Under the pieces are notes generated by a model. The model did no database searches. It was not told the origin of the DNA and saw only the letters and a list, made by a program, of their open reading frames with translations. From Tachypleus tridentatus (lineage: Eukaryota > Arthropoda > Merostomata > Xiphosura > Limulidae), in the NCBI RefSeq assembly GCF_004210375.1, contig NC_134832.1:148859592-148923591 (forward strand): a DNA stretch of 64,000 bases, read 5' to 3'. Positions 13,501-24,573 of the stretch are shown here, piece after piece; position 1 is the first letter of the stretch, and each line of letters begins with the position of its first letter. Both the position numbers and the translations under genes were made by a program.

Positions 13501-16500
13501 TCTTTGAAGAGAAAGAACCATTAGCAAATCATGAAATGAAACATGAGCTAAAATCATAAATGATTCTCAATATAAACCACATGGCCAAAAGCATGTGGAC
13601 ACCAAACCATCACACCAATATGCGTTTGTTGAACATCTCATTCCAAAACCATAGGCATTAATATGGAGTTGATCCCCCCTTTGCTGCTACAACAGCCTCC
13701 ACTTTTCTGGGAAGGCTTTTCACTAGATTTTGGAACGTGGCTGTGTGGAATTTGCTTCTATTCAGCCACAAGAGCATTAGTGAGGTTGGGGGAGAAGACC
13801 TGGCTCTCAGTCGGCATTCCAGTTCATCCCAAAGGTGTTTGATGGGATTGAGGTAAGGACTCTGTGTTGGCCAGTCAAGTTCTTCCACACTAACATCAGC
13901 AAACCATGTCTTTATGGACTTCACTTTGTGCAGGAGGACACTGTCATGCTGAAACAAAAAAAGGGTCTTCCCCAACTGTTGCCACAAAGTTGGAAGCACA
14001 TAATTCTCTAGAATGTCATTGTATCCTGTAGCATTAACATTTCCCTTCAATGCAACTAAAGAACCTAGCTAAACCATGAAAAAGAGCCCCAGACCATTAT
14101 TCCTCCTCCACAAAACTTTACAGTTGCCACTATGCATTCAGGCAGGTAGCGTTCTCCTGGCATCCACCAAACCCAGATTCATTCAGAATGCCAGATAGTG
14201 AAATGTGATTCATCACTCCAGAGAACATGTTTTCACTGCTCCAGAGTCCAGTGGCAGCGTGCTTAAAACCACTTCAGCCAATGATTGGCATTGCACATGG
14301 TGATCTTAAGCTTGTGTGTGGCTGCTCGGCCATGCAAACTCATTTCGTGAAGCTTTCAACAAACAGTTTTTGTGCTGATGTTGCATCCAGAAGCAGTTTG
14401 GAACTTGGTAGTGAGTGTTGCAACTGTGGACAGATGATTTTTACACACTACGTGCTTCAGTGCTCGGCGGCCCCGTTCTGTGAGCTTGTGTGGCCTACTG
14501 CTTCGTGGCTGAGCTGTTGTTGCTCCTAAATGTTTCAACTTCACAATAACAGCACTTACAATTAAGGCATCCTATGACAGTGGCATGTTGAAAGTCACTG
14601 AGCTCTTCAGTACAACCCATTCTACTACCAATGTTTGTCTATGGAGATTGCATGGCTGTATGCTTGGTTTTATGCACCTGTTAGCAATAAATATGGCTGA
14701 AATAGCCAAACACACTAATTAGAAGGGGTGTCCACATACTTTTGGCCATGTAGTGTATTTCTTTATACTCATTCAGAGTTTTACATAACCACTCCACTCT
14801 TCCAAAAGAGAAGTTCAGAAATATTTCTGTATTATTCAGCTTTCTGTGTTTACTTACTTGGCACACTTGGTATGGATTATATTTAGGTATGTTTAATTGA
14901 ACACTTGGCTCTGTCTTAACCAGCCAACTGCTGATTCACAGTATATGGCATGGTAATTTAATGCAAGTGTGATATATATACACACACACTGTATAAAAAT
15001 TGTCCAGTAATTACAGACCCATCAGTCTTACATTAATTGTTGGAAAGATTTTGGTGTTAAAAGATGCTTTGCAAAGTCATTTAAAAAATCTAGAATTTTA
15101 CTGGACAGTCAACATGGCTCCAATAAGGAAAAATCTTACCTTACAAATCTTTTAACATTCTTTGAAAAGGTTAATGTTTAAGTAGATGAGGGTAAGGGAG
15201 TAGATTTGGTGTATCTGGATTTTCACAAAGTGCCACATAAAAGGTTTGTAAAAAAATTGTCTCTTCAGGTATGAGGGATAGGTTAGCAAATTGGATAGAA
15301 GAGTGGCTGTGAATGGAAGAAAGCAGAGGGTTGTTACAAATGGAGTTCAGTTAAAATGGATTTATGTCACAAATGGGATACCTCAGGGTTCCACCTGCTC
15401 TTTTTGATTTACATCAATGACAGATGAAGGAATAGAGAATAACTTTCTTTAATTTGCTTACTTCAAAGTCTTCAGTGTTGTTCATTGTAAAAAGGATACT
15501 GCTGATTAACAAAAGGATTTAGATCATTTAGTGAGTTTTAATTACAATAAATGCAAGATAATGTATATTACTTATCACAGTTTGAATTGTCAGTATAATT
15601 TGGATGAGAATAACTTCAGTGTATTTTCATGATGGTTGGTATTGGTATTAAAACTTTAATTAAAATAAAGTACAAAACAACATTTTGACCTTCTTAGGTC
15701 ATCTTGAGGCTAACAAAAACTTAAGATTAATTTTAAGAGTGTCATAAAAGAAAGGAATCCTGGTGTAATAGTCAGACTATCTAAAGCCATCCAAGCAGTG
15801 CACTGTTGTTAGTGATAGGGAAATAGAAGTCTGGGTTGTATCTACAAAAATATTGAATACAAGTCTAAAGAGGCTATAAGTTCATTGTACAGGTCACTGA
15901 TTAGGCAGCATGTGGAGTATTGTGTTGAGTCTTGGACCTCCTTAACTTAGGAAATACATTGAATTGTTAGAGTTGATTCAGAGAAGGCTTACGAGAATAG
16001 TCTCTGGGATGGAGGGGTTGTCATACGAGCATAGGTTGAAATCTTTCAAACTGTTTTTCTTGGTAAAAAAAACACAGCTAGAGGAGATCTAATTGAGATG
16101 TCTAAGATTGTATACGAAATTCATTGTGTTGACATATCTTTCTTCATATTTAACAGTGAGAATTGTAGGACTAGAGGACACAAGTATAAATTTTACAGGG
16201 TGGGAGTTATCTTCAGCTAAAAGTTTCATTTTTTTCGTAAAAAAGTGGTTGGCTTTTGGAATGGGTTGCCTTTAGATGTTTCAGAAGTAATAAATTTAAA
16301 CAAGTTTTAAAAAAAAGTATAATAGATATATAAATGATAAGGACTGACCAAGTTTGTTTTTTGTTTAAGTTAATTTAGTTTTGAGTGTATAACAGCTGAA
16401 ATGGACCACAGCTCCCATGTTGTCCCAAAACATTATGTTATGTTGTACGGATTGTATAAATTCTGTGACCATTTAAAGCAGTCACAATCAAAGGGTTAAC

Positions 16501-19267
16501 ACAAGTAGTTTTATCATTATAAGTTAAGTATACTAGACATCCAAATCTATAGTTTCTAATCACTCTTTTATTCTGGAATTAGTCCAAGATTCAAATGATA
16601 AATAACTTCACAAAACTTAAGCTAAATAATTAATATCAGTACCTCTTCTCACCCTCCATAGGTTCACCTTTGCAGTGATTGATAACATGAAGTTGATCAA
16701 TGTCTGGAGCGTAAACTAATGGCTGGGCATTTTCTCTCGTAAGATGGACCAAAATTCTGAAAGATGGATAAGAGCTCAGCACAGCAAATAAACCAGAAAT
16801 TACATCACAATTCATTCTTTATCTCAAAACAATGAAATTTAAATGTCAACCTACATGTAAACCCATATATTCATTCATGTGGATTATCTATATAGATACA
16901 TGGTTTGTATAAACTTCTATTCATTCTTATTACACACAGTAAGAAAAATATATTTATAAGAAGGAAACTTTACAATTAAATAAAAACCACAAAATAACTA
17001 CAAGAGAGATACAATACACATACAGTTATTAACATGATCCATTAGTACTATTAAATTGTTGACCTTAGAATCTTTTAAAGAGAAAACATTTAATGAACTA
17101 CTAAGTATCATTCTATCCATATCAGTTATGTACCTATATGAGAAACAATAGAGCAATGAGAAACAAATATCAAACTTTATGGCCAAACTTACGCTGATGC
17201 TTCATGAATTTCACTTCCATCATAAACTCCACTTCCAGACAACACCTATAAAACATTTAAAGTCAACTGTTAAGGAAATGCAAACCTTTAACAAAATAGA
17301 AAATGGGGCAATTGAAGCCGTAGCTTCAAGATCCAATTAGTATTTTCAATAACTGATGGAAGTAATTAACTCTTTAATTCTAGATACAGAAAGACTGGTA
17401 TATTTATTTATTTGTTCTATAATAATTTACTAAATTATAACACACAACAAAATGGATCTCAAGGTTTTATGTATTTTTGCCACCTGACTAGTTCATCTTC
17501 TGTAGTCTCAAAGGATTGGTTCAACAAAATTAAATCCAACAGATAAGTTACAAATTACACAATTGGAGAATATTTTATTATGTAGTAACTATTAGTTTAT
17601 AAATGTATGGAAGAAAACCCAATAAAATAAAACAAACAAATATTTAACCTAAAATATAATTATTAATTTTTTAATCACATTTCCAAGTGTAGCTTATAGG
17701 TGTTTCTAATGTAATGTTCTGAATTAGATAAATATTGAATTTGCTTTAACAGACAAGGATAATTCTATCCTAATTACAAATACATACAAATTTTGTAAGA
17801 GGCTTATTAACAGTACGAAATTAAATATCTGTCAAGAAAATTCTAGCAGACCAAAAATCTTGAAAATTTTCTGATTCATGCTTTTAGTGTCAACTGTTTT
17901 CTTTTATGTTCATTGCTTTAATATTCAAAGGAATATTATTTAGAGTTCAAGTCAGTGGAATCATTAACAGAGTGCTTATATCAGTGCAAAGAAAATACAG
18001 TAGAAAACAGTGTAGTTAAATTAAAATAGGCAAGTACGTATTTGAAATTATGAGATAAATAATAAAACTTCTAAACAACAACATCCAGTTGTAGTTTTGT
18101 AAAATTGTTACATCTGTACATTTACAATAAATTAACTTTCACAACTAAAAATGAATTATGAATCACAAAATATCCAATTTAAAACCCAGTAAATAGTTAG
18201 TTGGTACATAAAGAGATGATTTCTACATTACCAAAATTTATAATAGTGTCCCTTAGTCATAACATTCTTACAAACCAAAAATAATGAAACAGTGCTACCA
18301 ATTACCTTAACAATCTTAAACACCTCAATTTGATAAGATATTTAAAAAATATCCAACTGAGAAATGAAATGTGGGATATTCTTACTTGTCCAAGAACTTT
18401 AGGACTACAGCCATTTAAATGTTCACATTCACAACATTGTTGGGAAAATGGATACCTTAGTGCACCTATGGCAGCAAATAAGCAGATGTTCTGTGTGTAA
18501 TGCATGCCAGAGTGAGTTACTTAGAAATGGCACATCTAAAGAGCTACATATATTATTCAGGAAAAAACAGCTGCTCTGAAATCAAAAGACAGCAGTAACT
18601 ATACACTCTTTGAATGCCCCAATTTGCTGAGGACCCCTGATTTTCAGGGATATTCAGATATTCTTACAAGTGATTTTCAAAAAATAAAACTTCAATATTA
18701 TACAAATAGTTCAACTATCGAATACCATAAGGACCCCCCATTGTACCTATTTTAAGCCTTAGACCAGCAATGACTCTAGCTATTTTCATTTCCTTTTCAA
18801 GTGAACAGTTGCTCTGATAACACTGTTGTACTAATTCCTATAGAATCAAAAACAGCTATAATAACTTTAACACAAATAAAAATAGCAGGAAATAACCAAA
18901 CCATACAATGACTTTTCTACATGTCACCGGCTTACAATTTATAATTTTAAGCGTACTTAAACCAAATGATTATTGAACCTGAAGTCAAGTTTTGCAGTGA
19001 CAAACAAAAGCGTGAAAAGTTCGTTAATATTAACAATGACACTGAACAGTAACATTATAAACATGGTTATTTCAACATGCGTGATTTTGCATTAATGCTA
19101 ACTTCATGTTACAGGCACAACTATGCAACATAATTAATGATATAATACATATATTTACAAAATCTTACCACTGCAACTTTAGGTGAGCTTAATGCGCAAT
19201 ATGAAATTGAAAAGAATCTAGCACTAACAAAAGAATAGCGACTTATTCCTGTCCTCAACAAATTCAT
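1510..19267 (-). CDS. GATD3: GATD3 / ES1-like mitochondrial protein, 8 exons, complete
   Basis: Exons in coding order: 19169-19267, 17193-17245, 16643-16756, 12478-12597, 8245-8337, 4058-4131, 3042-3127, 1510-1644 (stop included). All introns are GT-AG, phases join without error, and the total is 774 nt, encoding 257 aa. Residues 1-30 ([13 protein letters not shown]...) are basic and hydroxylated with no acid, as in a mitochondrial transit peptide. The mature part starts [20 protein letters not shown]. Family landmarks follow: ESARIARGK (94-102), [11 protein letters not shown] (119-129), [11 protein letters not shown] (160-170, the nucleophile-elbow region with Cys162/163), [11 protein letters not shown], and VTTPAFM near the end. 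ES1 homologues are about 260-270 aa, so the model is full length. Family knowledge: a DJ-1/PfpI-superfamily, GATase1-like mitochondrial protein whose reaction is not well settled (deglycase activity has been proposed). The exon 7 donor (AAT|GTATCC at 3041/3042) is weak and was chosen because it keeps the frame and the family spacing. Intron 5 holds a Tc1 element and intron 3 holds a Tc1 and a LINE. Confidence 0.93.
3765..3895 (+). repeat. Dispersed repeat with hammerhead-like core, copy 1
   Basis: Lies in GATD3 intron 6. The core at 3773-3796 reads CTGATGA, t, gacc, aaaa, gtc, AAAAC. It is followed by ctcataccagcc and then tgggtttcctcgtcatcac, which matches the reverse complement of 60690-60715. 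Same family as 15620-15735, 46768-46870 and 60640-60810. The layout recalls the terminal repeats of Penelope-like elements, which are known to carry hammerhead ribozymes; this is inference. The core has one base too many between CTGATGA and the stem. Confidence 0.5.
4157..4581. repeat. 82-bp tandem repeat in GATD3 intron 5
   Basis: Five copies of a unit containing aaccatgtctcaa(c/g)agaac, ttttctgtgtattactta and tactctgaatgttaagtaat. The accatgtctc marker occurs at 4161, 4243, 4337, 4419 and 4501, giving spacings of 82, 94, 82 and 82. The second unit carries a 12-base expansion. Copies are nearly identical, suggesting recent expansion. Confidence 0.92.
5531..7442 (-). mobile_element. Degenerate Tc1-like DNA transposon
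   Basis: The ends are inverted: cagtactgtgcaaatgtatt at the left matches the reverse complement of the right end (taatagtttcacacattact), each next to TA. Without the 410-bp insertion at 6796-7205 it is about 1.5 kb, a usual Tc1 length. On the minus strand there are recognisable Tc1 transposase pieces in order: [14 protein letters not shown] near 6140-6100, then [11 protein letters not shown] near 5900, and a tail resembling [12 protein letters not shown] near 5740. These pieces are separated by stops and frame changes, so the element is dead. It sits in GATD3 intron 5. Confidence 0.8.
6796..7203. mobile_element. Mariner-type MITE nested in the Tc1 element
   Basis: A 408-bp unit with near-perfect terminal inverted repeats: left ttaggttgaggaataattcg, right the reverse complement of cgaattattcctcaacccaa. 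It is flanked by TA at 6794-6795 and 7204-7205. There is no transposase open frame. The TTAGGTTG-type terminus and TA target are typical of mariner elements, so this is most likely a non-autonomous derivative. It interrupts the Tc1 element and is therefore younger. Confidence 0.85.
7610..7692. repeat. Short AT-rich tandem repeat
   Basis: About three imperfect copies of a 25-27 base unit around tataatataattcaataca followed by atcttaga, in GATD3 intron 5. Nothing else is recognised nearby. Confidence 0.65.
11762..11853. repeat. 25-27-bp tandem repeat in GATD3 intron 4
   Basis: Four imperfect copies of acattatgttcttatgtgta. The rest of intron 4 (8338-12477) is AT-rich without recognisable coding or mobile content. 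Minus-strand open frames at 10514-10735 and 10757-10987 look partly protein-like, but I could not assign them. Confidence 0.75.
12735..12968. repeat. Degenerate ~50-bp minisatellite in GATD3 intron 3
   Basis: Five diverged copies of a unit reading cttacattagactaggtgac, tttcccagtgactgacaaaa and an A-rich tail, with unit lengths of roughly 40-60 bases because of internal deletions and A-tract changes. Confidence 0.8.
13572..14757 (-). mobile_element. Tc1-like DNA transposon, inactivated
   Basis: The terminal inverted repeats are acatggccaaaagcatgtgg at the left and the reverse complement of ccacatacttttggccatgt at the right, with TA-rich flanks. Transposase pieces on the minus strand: an N-terminal helix-turn-helix part at 14356-14544 ([13 protein letters not shown]-like, read as [14 protein letters not shown]) and a catalytic C-terminal part at 13658-14050 ([35 protein letters not shown]). 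The second catalytic Asp (QHD) is present, but the DD34E glutamate position is Lys (PIK instead of PIE) and SPD reads SPY. With the broken frame between the two parts, it cannot be active. At about 1.2 kb it is shorter than a full Tc1. Located in GATD3 intron 3. Confidence 0.88.
15001..16445 (+). mobile_element. Degenerate CR1/L2-like LINE (reverse transcriptase remnant)
   Basis: Plus-strand fragments of a non-LTR reverse transcriptase in several frames: NYRPISLT near 15015, LDFHK-like (YLDFQKAF equivalent) near 15215, IPQGST near 15380, KCKI-like near 15550, [10 protein letters not shown] near 15755, and [13 protein letters not shown] near 15890. A tail resembling [12 protein letters not shown] lies near 16255. 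Many stops and frameshifts. The last bases (ttatgttatgtt) match the end of the fragment at 21940-22045. A second copy of the same family lies at 41640-43535. Located in GATD3 intron 3. Confidence 0.8.
15620..15735 (-). repeat. Dispersed repeat with hammerhead-like core, copy 2, inside a LINE
   Basis: The reverse complement of 15682-15708 reads CTCAAGA, t, gacctaagaaggtc, aaaat: the family core with substitutions in the would-be catalytic bases. It splits the LINE reverse transcriptase between the YNLDEN-like part (about 15600) and the VIKERNPGV part (about 15740), so it arrived after the LINE. Confidence 0.55.
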
Positions 19268-19920
19268 CACTATTTGTTATGAGACGTGTCTTCACTATTA
19301 TTATAGGTTTGTTTCTTAATTCAGACCTTACTTTTCAAAGATGACACTTCTAACCACTTTTCTACTTGTAAAGGACACAGATAAAAGCGCCACCTTTCGA
19401 CACAAAATACATATCACCTAAACGAATAAAGTAATAAAATGTACTTATTTTATAACGTGATAATTTTAGAATTATACATAACAAGCGGTCCAACTTTTTC
19501 TTTCTTTTTGAAATTGAAATATTAATATTTATCTACCTTTTATAAATTTTCAGCAGTAACTATATGGTAATTTATTTTTCTTTACGCTACAACAGTCTTT
19601 ACCGTATAATAATTAGAAAATACCATGGCTAATGTTTTTTGTCATCTTTTAGTGTTATTTTAATAAGATCTAAATGAAGACCTTCAAATAAAATTGAATT
19701 TAATATATTTTAATTTTCAGTTATATTTTGTGATTTGCATCAACCTCAAGTGAGCTGCGATAACACTGAAACACGTTTGATTTCTCTTTTGACAGAGCAG
19801 TTTATGTTTAAATGTCAACAAAGATTCCTGTAAAAAGTAACAGCGATTTCTTAACTGCCATCAAGCAATCATATGTGGCTTGGCTAAAACAAGTTCTTAA
19901 ATTTTAAAAAAGAAATATTT
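19268..19920. promoter_or_regulatory. 5' flank of GATD3, probable promoter region
   Basis: Sequence immediately upstream of the GATD3 start codon. It should contain the promoter and 5' UTR by position. I see no clear TATA box at a convincing distance and no gene. Confidence 0.4.
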
Positions 19921-20185
19921 CGTTTGTTTAGAACTTCGCGCAAAGCTACTCGATGGCTATTTGTCTTAGCCATTCCTAATTTAGCAGTGATTAACTGGAT
20001 GAAAGGCAGCTAGTCAACATCACTCACCGACAACTCTTGAATTACTCTTTTCATCAACAAAGATTGATACTTAACATTACTTTATAACGTTTCCAAGGTT
20101 GGAAAGGCAACTGTGTTCGGTAAGAAGAATTCAAACCTACGATCTGTAAATTGCAAGAAAACCATCCTAACCATCAGGTCAGACC
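19921..20185 (-). mobile_element. tRNA-headed SINE (family A), diverged copy
   Basis: Reverse-strand copy: tail-side gcgcaaagctactcgatggc, then ggcagctagtcaacatcac and a degenerate tRNA-like head ending catcaggtcagacc. It is more diverged than most copies in the window. It faces the copy at 20251 head to head. Confidence 0.85.
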
Positions 20186-20250
20186 AAGTTCATATATGAA
20201 ACATATTTACTGAATGTTTTTGTGTTTTTTTTCATAATCACCAAATTCTT

Positions 20251-20526
20251 GGCCCGGCATGGCCAAGCGCGTAAGGCATGCGACTCGTAATCCGAGGGTC
20301 GGGTTCGCGCCCGCGTCGCGCTAAACATGCTCGCCCTCCCAGCCGTGGGGGCGTATAATGTGACGGTCAATCCCACTATTCGTTGGTAAAAGAGTAGCCC
20401 AAGAGTTGGCGGTGGGTGGTGATGACTAGCTGCCTTCCCTCTAGTCTTACACTGCAAAATTATAGACGGCTAGCACAGATAGCCCTCGAGTAGCTTTGTG
20501 CGAAATTCCAAAAACAAACAAACAAA
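20251..20526 (+). mobile_element. tRNA-headed SINE (family A), full length
   Basis: Begins ggcccggcatggccaagcgc (RNA polymerase III box A-like), has a box B-like ggttcgcgcc, the body (ccaagagttggcggtgggtg, gatgactagctgccttccct) and the tail caaacaaacaaac. The reverse-strand open frame across it is a SINE artefact that recurs in the copy at 45145. Confidence 0.95.
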
Positions 20527-21939
20527 CCAAATTCTTTAGTAAATATATAACTTGAAAGAAGCTAAATAATCTATAATATAAATAATTTTATTTAATATAA
20601 ATTAATAATCTATAATAAATATTTTTTTTTCAACATTTTGACGAAAAGCTGAAGCAAGAGCTATCTTCCCACAGGATACAGTAATTTTGAACTGGTAGTT
20701 AACAGCATCCATCACCAGTCTTGGGCTATATTGTCTAATTAAATAGTATAATTCAACAGTCACTCTTATGGTGCACCTATGGCTCTGGATTTTGGAGCTA
20801 TTTTTTGCAACGGTCAGCAAACCATGAACTATGTAATGCACAGTTCGAACATTTAAGTATTAAAGTATGTTAGACCTATAATAAACATATTATATAAAAA
20901 AGATATTGCTGTAGGCTACTTAGTGATATATTATATATATTGAGTATAGGAAAATGTAGCTTCTAAAGATAACTTGCAGACCAAAAGATTTAACTACTAA
21001 GGTAAGAATATAACATTAAGAAATTTCTAAATATGTGAGGTAAGGTTTCTTGTATATTCGAAGCCACACTATAAATATGAAATAGTCGTAAAATGTGTAA
21101 AGTTGTTTCAAGAGTACAGTTAGTTCAAAAATAGTTAACGAGAAAGATAATGAGCTATTTCAAGGTAGGTGAATAAGATAACGTGTTTTTGTAAAATATT
21201 TGAATCTGTGTTCGCTGTCGCGCTTATTGGTTACTTTGAAGAAGTAATTAAATATTTTGTTAGTCATAATTTTATTAGAGAAGTATGAAAGCTAGTTGTA
21301 ACGTAAGCTTACAACAAGTTACAACAGTGTACAATTGTTCAAGTTTGTTTAAAAACAACAACAAAAAACACTTTACAGAATAAAGTAGTTTTTTCTGGAT
21401 GCTGAATTATTTTCAACAGATAATTCAACAGAACCAACCAATGAAAGAACGATGCTTAAAACAAACTGGTGAGAGTTGGAATATTATTTTGGCAAAAACA
21501 AAATAGAATCGTGAATACAGTAGAAGTAGAACATCAACTGTGAGGATGGTGACCAATAGCATTACTTGAGATTATGAAATCATTGCGCTTTCATCAAGAG
21601 AAAATAGAAAATTTAAAATGGACAAATAAAAATGAGAGAAAATTAAAATATAATTAAGATACGAAAAAAAAGGAAGATCGATATTAACATGACAGGAATT
21701 AATGAAAAAAAATAAAAGAGAGAATATACTATTTAAATAAGAATTAAAGTTAAAAATAAATCTGGTTAAAAACAAACTTAACGAAAATTTTGGAGATTAC
21801 ACGGAACTTAAACAAGAAGTTTCGAGAAACGCAAAAGGGCATCAAAGGTGTACACAGCGGCTGCAAAGATAAGACTAAAGAGTTACATGATAGTTGTAAT
21901 GACAATACTGAATGATAGAGAGTTGCTTTAAGGGTTTTA
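20527..21939. other. Intergenic, nothing recognised
   Basis: AT-rich sequence with no gene, RNA or repeat I can name. A minus-strand open frame at 20602-20841 is uninterrupted but unlike any protein I recognise. Confidence 0.5.
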
Positions 21940-22045
21940 TTTTCTTTATTTTTTAATTAATTTATTTTACAGTTGTAGTTTAGTAAAGAGAATGGGGCAG
22001 CAGAGACGGATCACTACGTTCCTTGTTCCCAAATATTATGTTATG
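21940..22045 (+). mobile_element. 3' end fragment of the CR1/L2-like LINE
   Basis: Sequence ending aaatattatgttatgttata resembles the 3' end of the LINE at 15001-16445 (aaacattatgttatgttgta), with related text just before it (cagagacggatcactacgtt against the diverged equivalent). Short and inferred from this one similarity. Confidence 0.45.
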
Positions 22046-22290
22046 TTATATGTTAAGATTTGGAAAGGCGTGCCCAGTTATCTAATCTTCATGATCCTCG
22101 TGAAATGGTAAATTTGTTGGCATGTGAACAATTTATAGACCCATAAATAGATGACGGTATGAGAATCAGGCTAAATAAAAGAGGTGAATGTCTTTAATTA
22201 CAGGAAGATCTGCAGCCGACAATGAAACTTAAGCCCATCACAGTTGCAGACAAATTAATGACCAGATGATTTAGAAGGTTGTGTTTGATT

Positions 22291-22561
22291 GGTTGTTTTT
22301 GAATTTCGTGCAAAGCTACACGAGGGCTATCTGCGCTAGCCGTCCCTAATTTAGCAGTGTAAGACTGGAGGGAAGGCAGCTAGTCATCACCATCCACCGC
22401 TAACTCGTGGGCTACTCTTTTACCAACGAATAGTGGGACTGACCGTCACATTATAACGCCCCACGGCTGAAAGGGCGAGCATGTTTGGTGCGACGGGGAT
22501 TCGAACCTGCGACCCTCAGACTACGAGTCGAATGCCTTAACCCACCAGGCCATGCCGAGCC
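22291..22561 (-). mobile_element. tRNA-headed SINE (family A), full length
   Basis: Reverse-strand copy from ttgtttttgaatttcgtgca to the tRNA-like head ending ccaggccatgccgagc, with box B read on the minus strand at gattcgaacc. Its head faces the plus-strand copy starting at 22629, 67 bases away. Confidence 0.95.
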
Positions 22562-22628
22562 AAGATTGAAGGTGCCAGTCTACATAACCGTAATTCAATA
22601 ATACAATCTAAAAACGTTTTTTTCTTCT

Positions 22629-22902
22629 GGGCCTGGCATAGCCAGGTGGGTTAAAGCGTTAGACTCGTAATCCGAGAGTCGCGGTTTCGAATCCCCGTCG
22701 CACCAAACATGCTCGCCCTTTCAGCCGTGGGGGTGTTATAATGTGACGGTCAGTCCCACTATTCACTGGTAAACGAGTAGCCTAAGAGTTGGCGGTGGGT
22801 GGTGATGACTAGTTGCCTTCTTTCTAGTCTTACACTACTAAATTAGGGATGCCTAGAGCAGATAGCCCTCGTGTAGCTTTGGTCGAAATTCCAAAACAAA
22901 CA
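22629..22902 (+). mobile_element. tRNA-headed SINE (family A), full length
   Basis: Starts gggcctggcatagccaggtg, box B-like ggtttcgaatccc, body and tail ccaaaacaaacaa all present. Confidence 0.95.
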
Positions 22903-23007
22903 ATAATTCTTCTGATTGAAAAAAATATATACTCGTAAGTGAAATTTGTAAAATGCTTTGCCCAAAACATAAACATGGAAAGAAAGGAGACTGCTTTATT
23001 TGTGGGC

Positions 23008-23284
23008 GGCCCGTCATGGCCAGGTGGTTTAGGAGCTCGACTCGTGATCTGAGGGTCGTGGGCTCTAATCCCCATCAAACTAAATATGCTCGCCCTTTCA
23101 ACCGTGGGGGGCATTATAATGTGAGGGTCAATCCCGCTATTCGTTGGTAAAAGAGTAGCCCAAGAGTTGGCGGTGGGTGGTGATGACTAGCTGCCTTCCC
23201 TCTTGTCTTATACCGCTAAGATAGGGACGGCTAACACAGATAGCCCTCGTGGAGCTTTGCGCAAAATTCAAAAACAAACAAACA
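23008..23284 (+). mobile_element. tRNA-headed SINE (family A), full length
   Basis: Starts ggcccgtcatggccaggtgg, with the full body and tail aaaacaaacaaacaa. It is the third full copy within 1 kb. Open frames at 22830-23114 and 22953-23150 are read through SINE sequence. Confidence 0.95.
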
Positions 23285-23823
23285 ATCTAAAGCGACTACG
23301 TTTTTCTGTCATATAAACCACTTGTTATGAGTTGTAAGTAGTTAGGGCTGCACTTGCATGGCATGCCGACAGAGAGCGCTACATATGTTTCAAACTCTTC
23401 AATTGCTTTTGTATAGACTGGCCTACAGCTTTTGTGGGCACTCGGTAAATGTTTTACAGCAGTTACCTATACCAGGTGGCTTCTGAGTTCGATTTCTTAT
23501 TTATTCTGGTAGTAATTTATCAAGAATGTCTGTGCATTTTTCGGTTAGTTTTTACAATCATATTTTCTTTTTCTTATACGTTTATTATGAGATGGTGAGA
23601 GATCAAAGACACACGTTACAGATAAAATAATCCCTGTCTAAATCCAATCTAACATCAAAGCTTGAACATTTTCTACCAATTTCAGATGAACATGTACAAA
23701 CATCAAGAATATCATTAGAATTATACAAAAGACACGTGTGTGTAGAGGTTACATCATTTAACAACACATAGCTATTAATTTGTAGAAAGTTAAACAATTT
23801 TGTTCTGTTTGGGGTTTGGTTTA
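23285..23823. other. Intergenic, nothing recognised
   Basis: No gene, RNA or repeat identified between the two SINE copies. Confidence 0.5.
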
Positions 23824-24018
23824 GTTTTGAATTTTGTGCAAAGCTACACAAGGGCTATCTGTGCTAGCCATCCCTAATTTAGCAGTGTAAGACTAGAGGA
23901 AGGTAGCTAGTCATCACCACCCACTGCCAACTCTTTTACCAATGTCTAGTTGGATTGACTATAACATATAATGCTCCCAAGGCTGAAAGAGCCAGCATGT
24001 TTGGTGTAATGGGGATCC
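23824..24018 (-). mobile_element. SINE (family A), head missing
   Basis: Reverse-strand copy from gttttgaattttgtgcaaag to ttggtgtaatggggatcc. The tRNA-like part beyond the box B region is absent, and about 20 bases are deleted in the body (cttgggctactc missing). Confidence 0.88.
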
Positions 24019-24573
24019 AATTTGGGTAGTTGTATTACATTCATAAATTGCATCTTTGCTAATTTGGATCTACCATGATTATCAGGGTTTTGTTGTGTTT
24101 CTGCTGCCATCAGTGTTGAATTCAGGGGATGATTTAGCGTCATGAAAGTAAAATGTTGTTCACAGCAAAAATTATCAGTGACAAAGAATTTAATACATGA
24201 TTTGATAGAATTCTTATTTGCTGAGAGTTTGTTATTGCCAAACTTTGCTCACATTTCACAAAATCTAACTTGTGCTTGTCAGACAAACCTTTTGCACTTT
24301 TCTGTACTTAGTATCAAGATTGGGTCCTTTTGGTATCATTCTAGTCCTGACATTTTAGGAGAAATGTATAGTAGTTCTGATATCTAAGAAATCTGATATG
24401 TGTTGTTTGACACATTTTGTGAAGTTCACAAAATTTATAGTAATGACAAAATAATTACATCTTATTACTATTTTAGCAAATATTTATTTGCTATCAGGGC
24501 TCAATTCACCTTCCCTTCCACCCTGAAGCCAGTTTTAGACCAGCCATTCTACCCACACTGTACTTGGTTCAGA

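Noticed and set aside
14227-14529. Forward ORF of 100 codons
   Set aside because: Antisense shadow of the N-terminal part of the Tc1 transposase.
20179-20457. ORF with a KTRGKAASHHHPPPTLGL-like start, also at 45209-45433
   Set aside because: Both are the same reading of the family A SINE body; not a gene family.
22660-22705. tRNA gene suggested by SINE heads (box A and box B, CGT-like loop)
   Set aside because: The heads lack a well-paired acceptor stem and are always followed by the SINE body; they are tRNA-derived retroposons.
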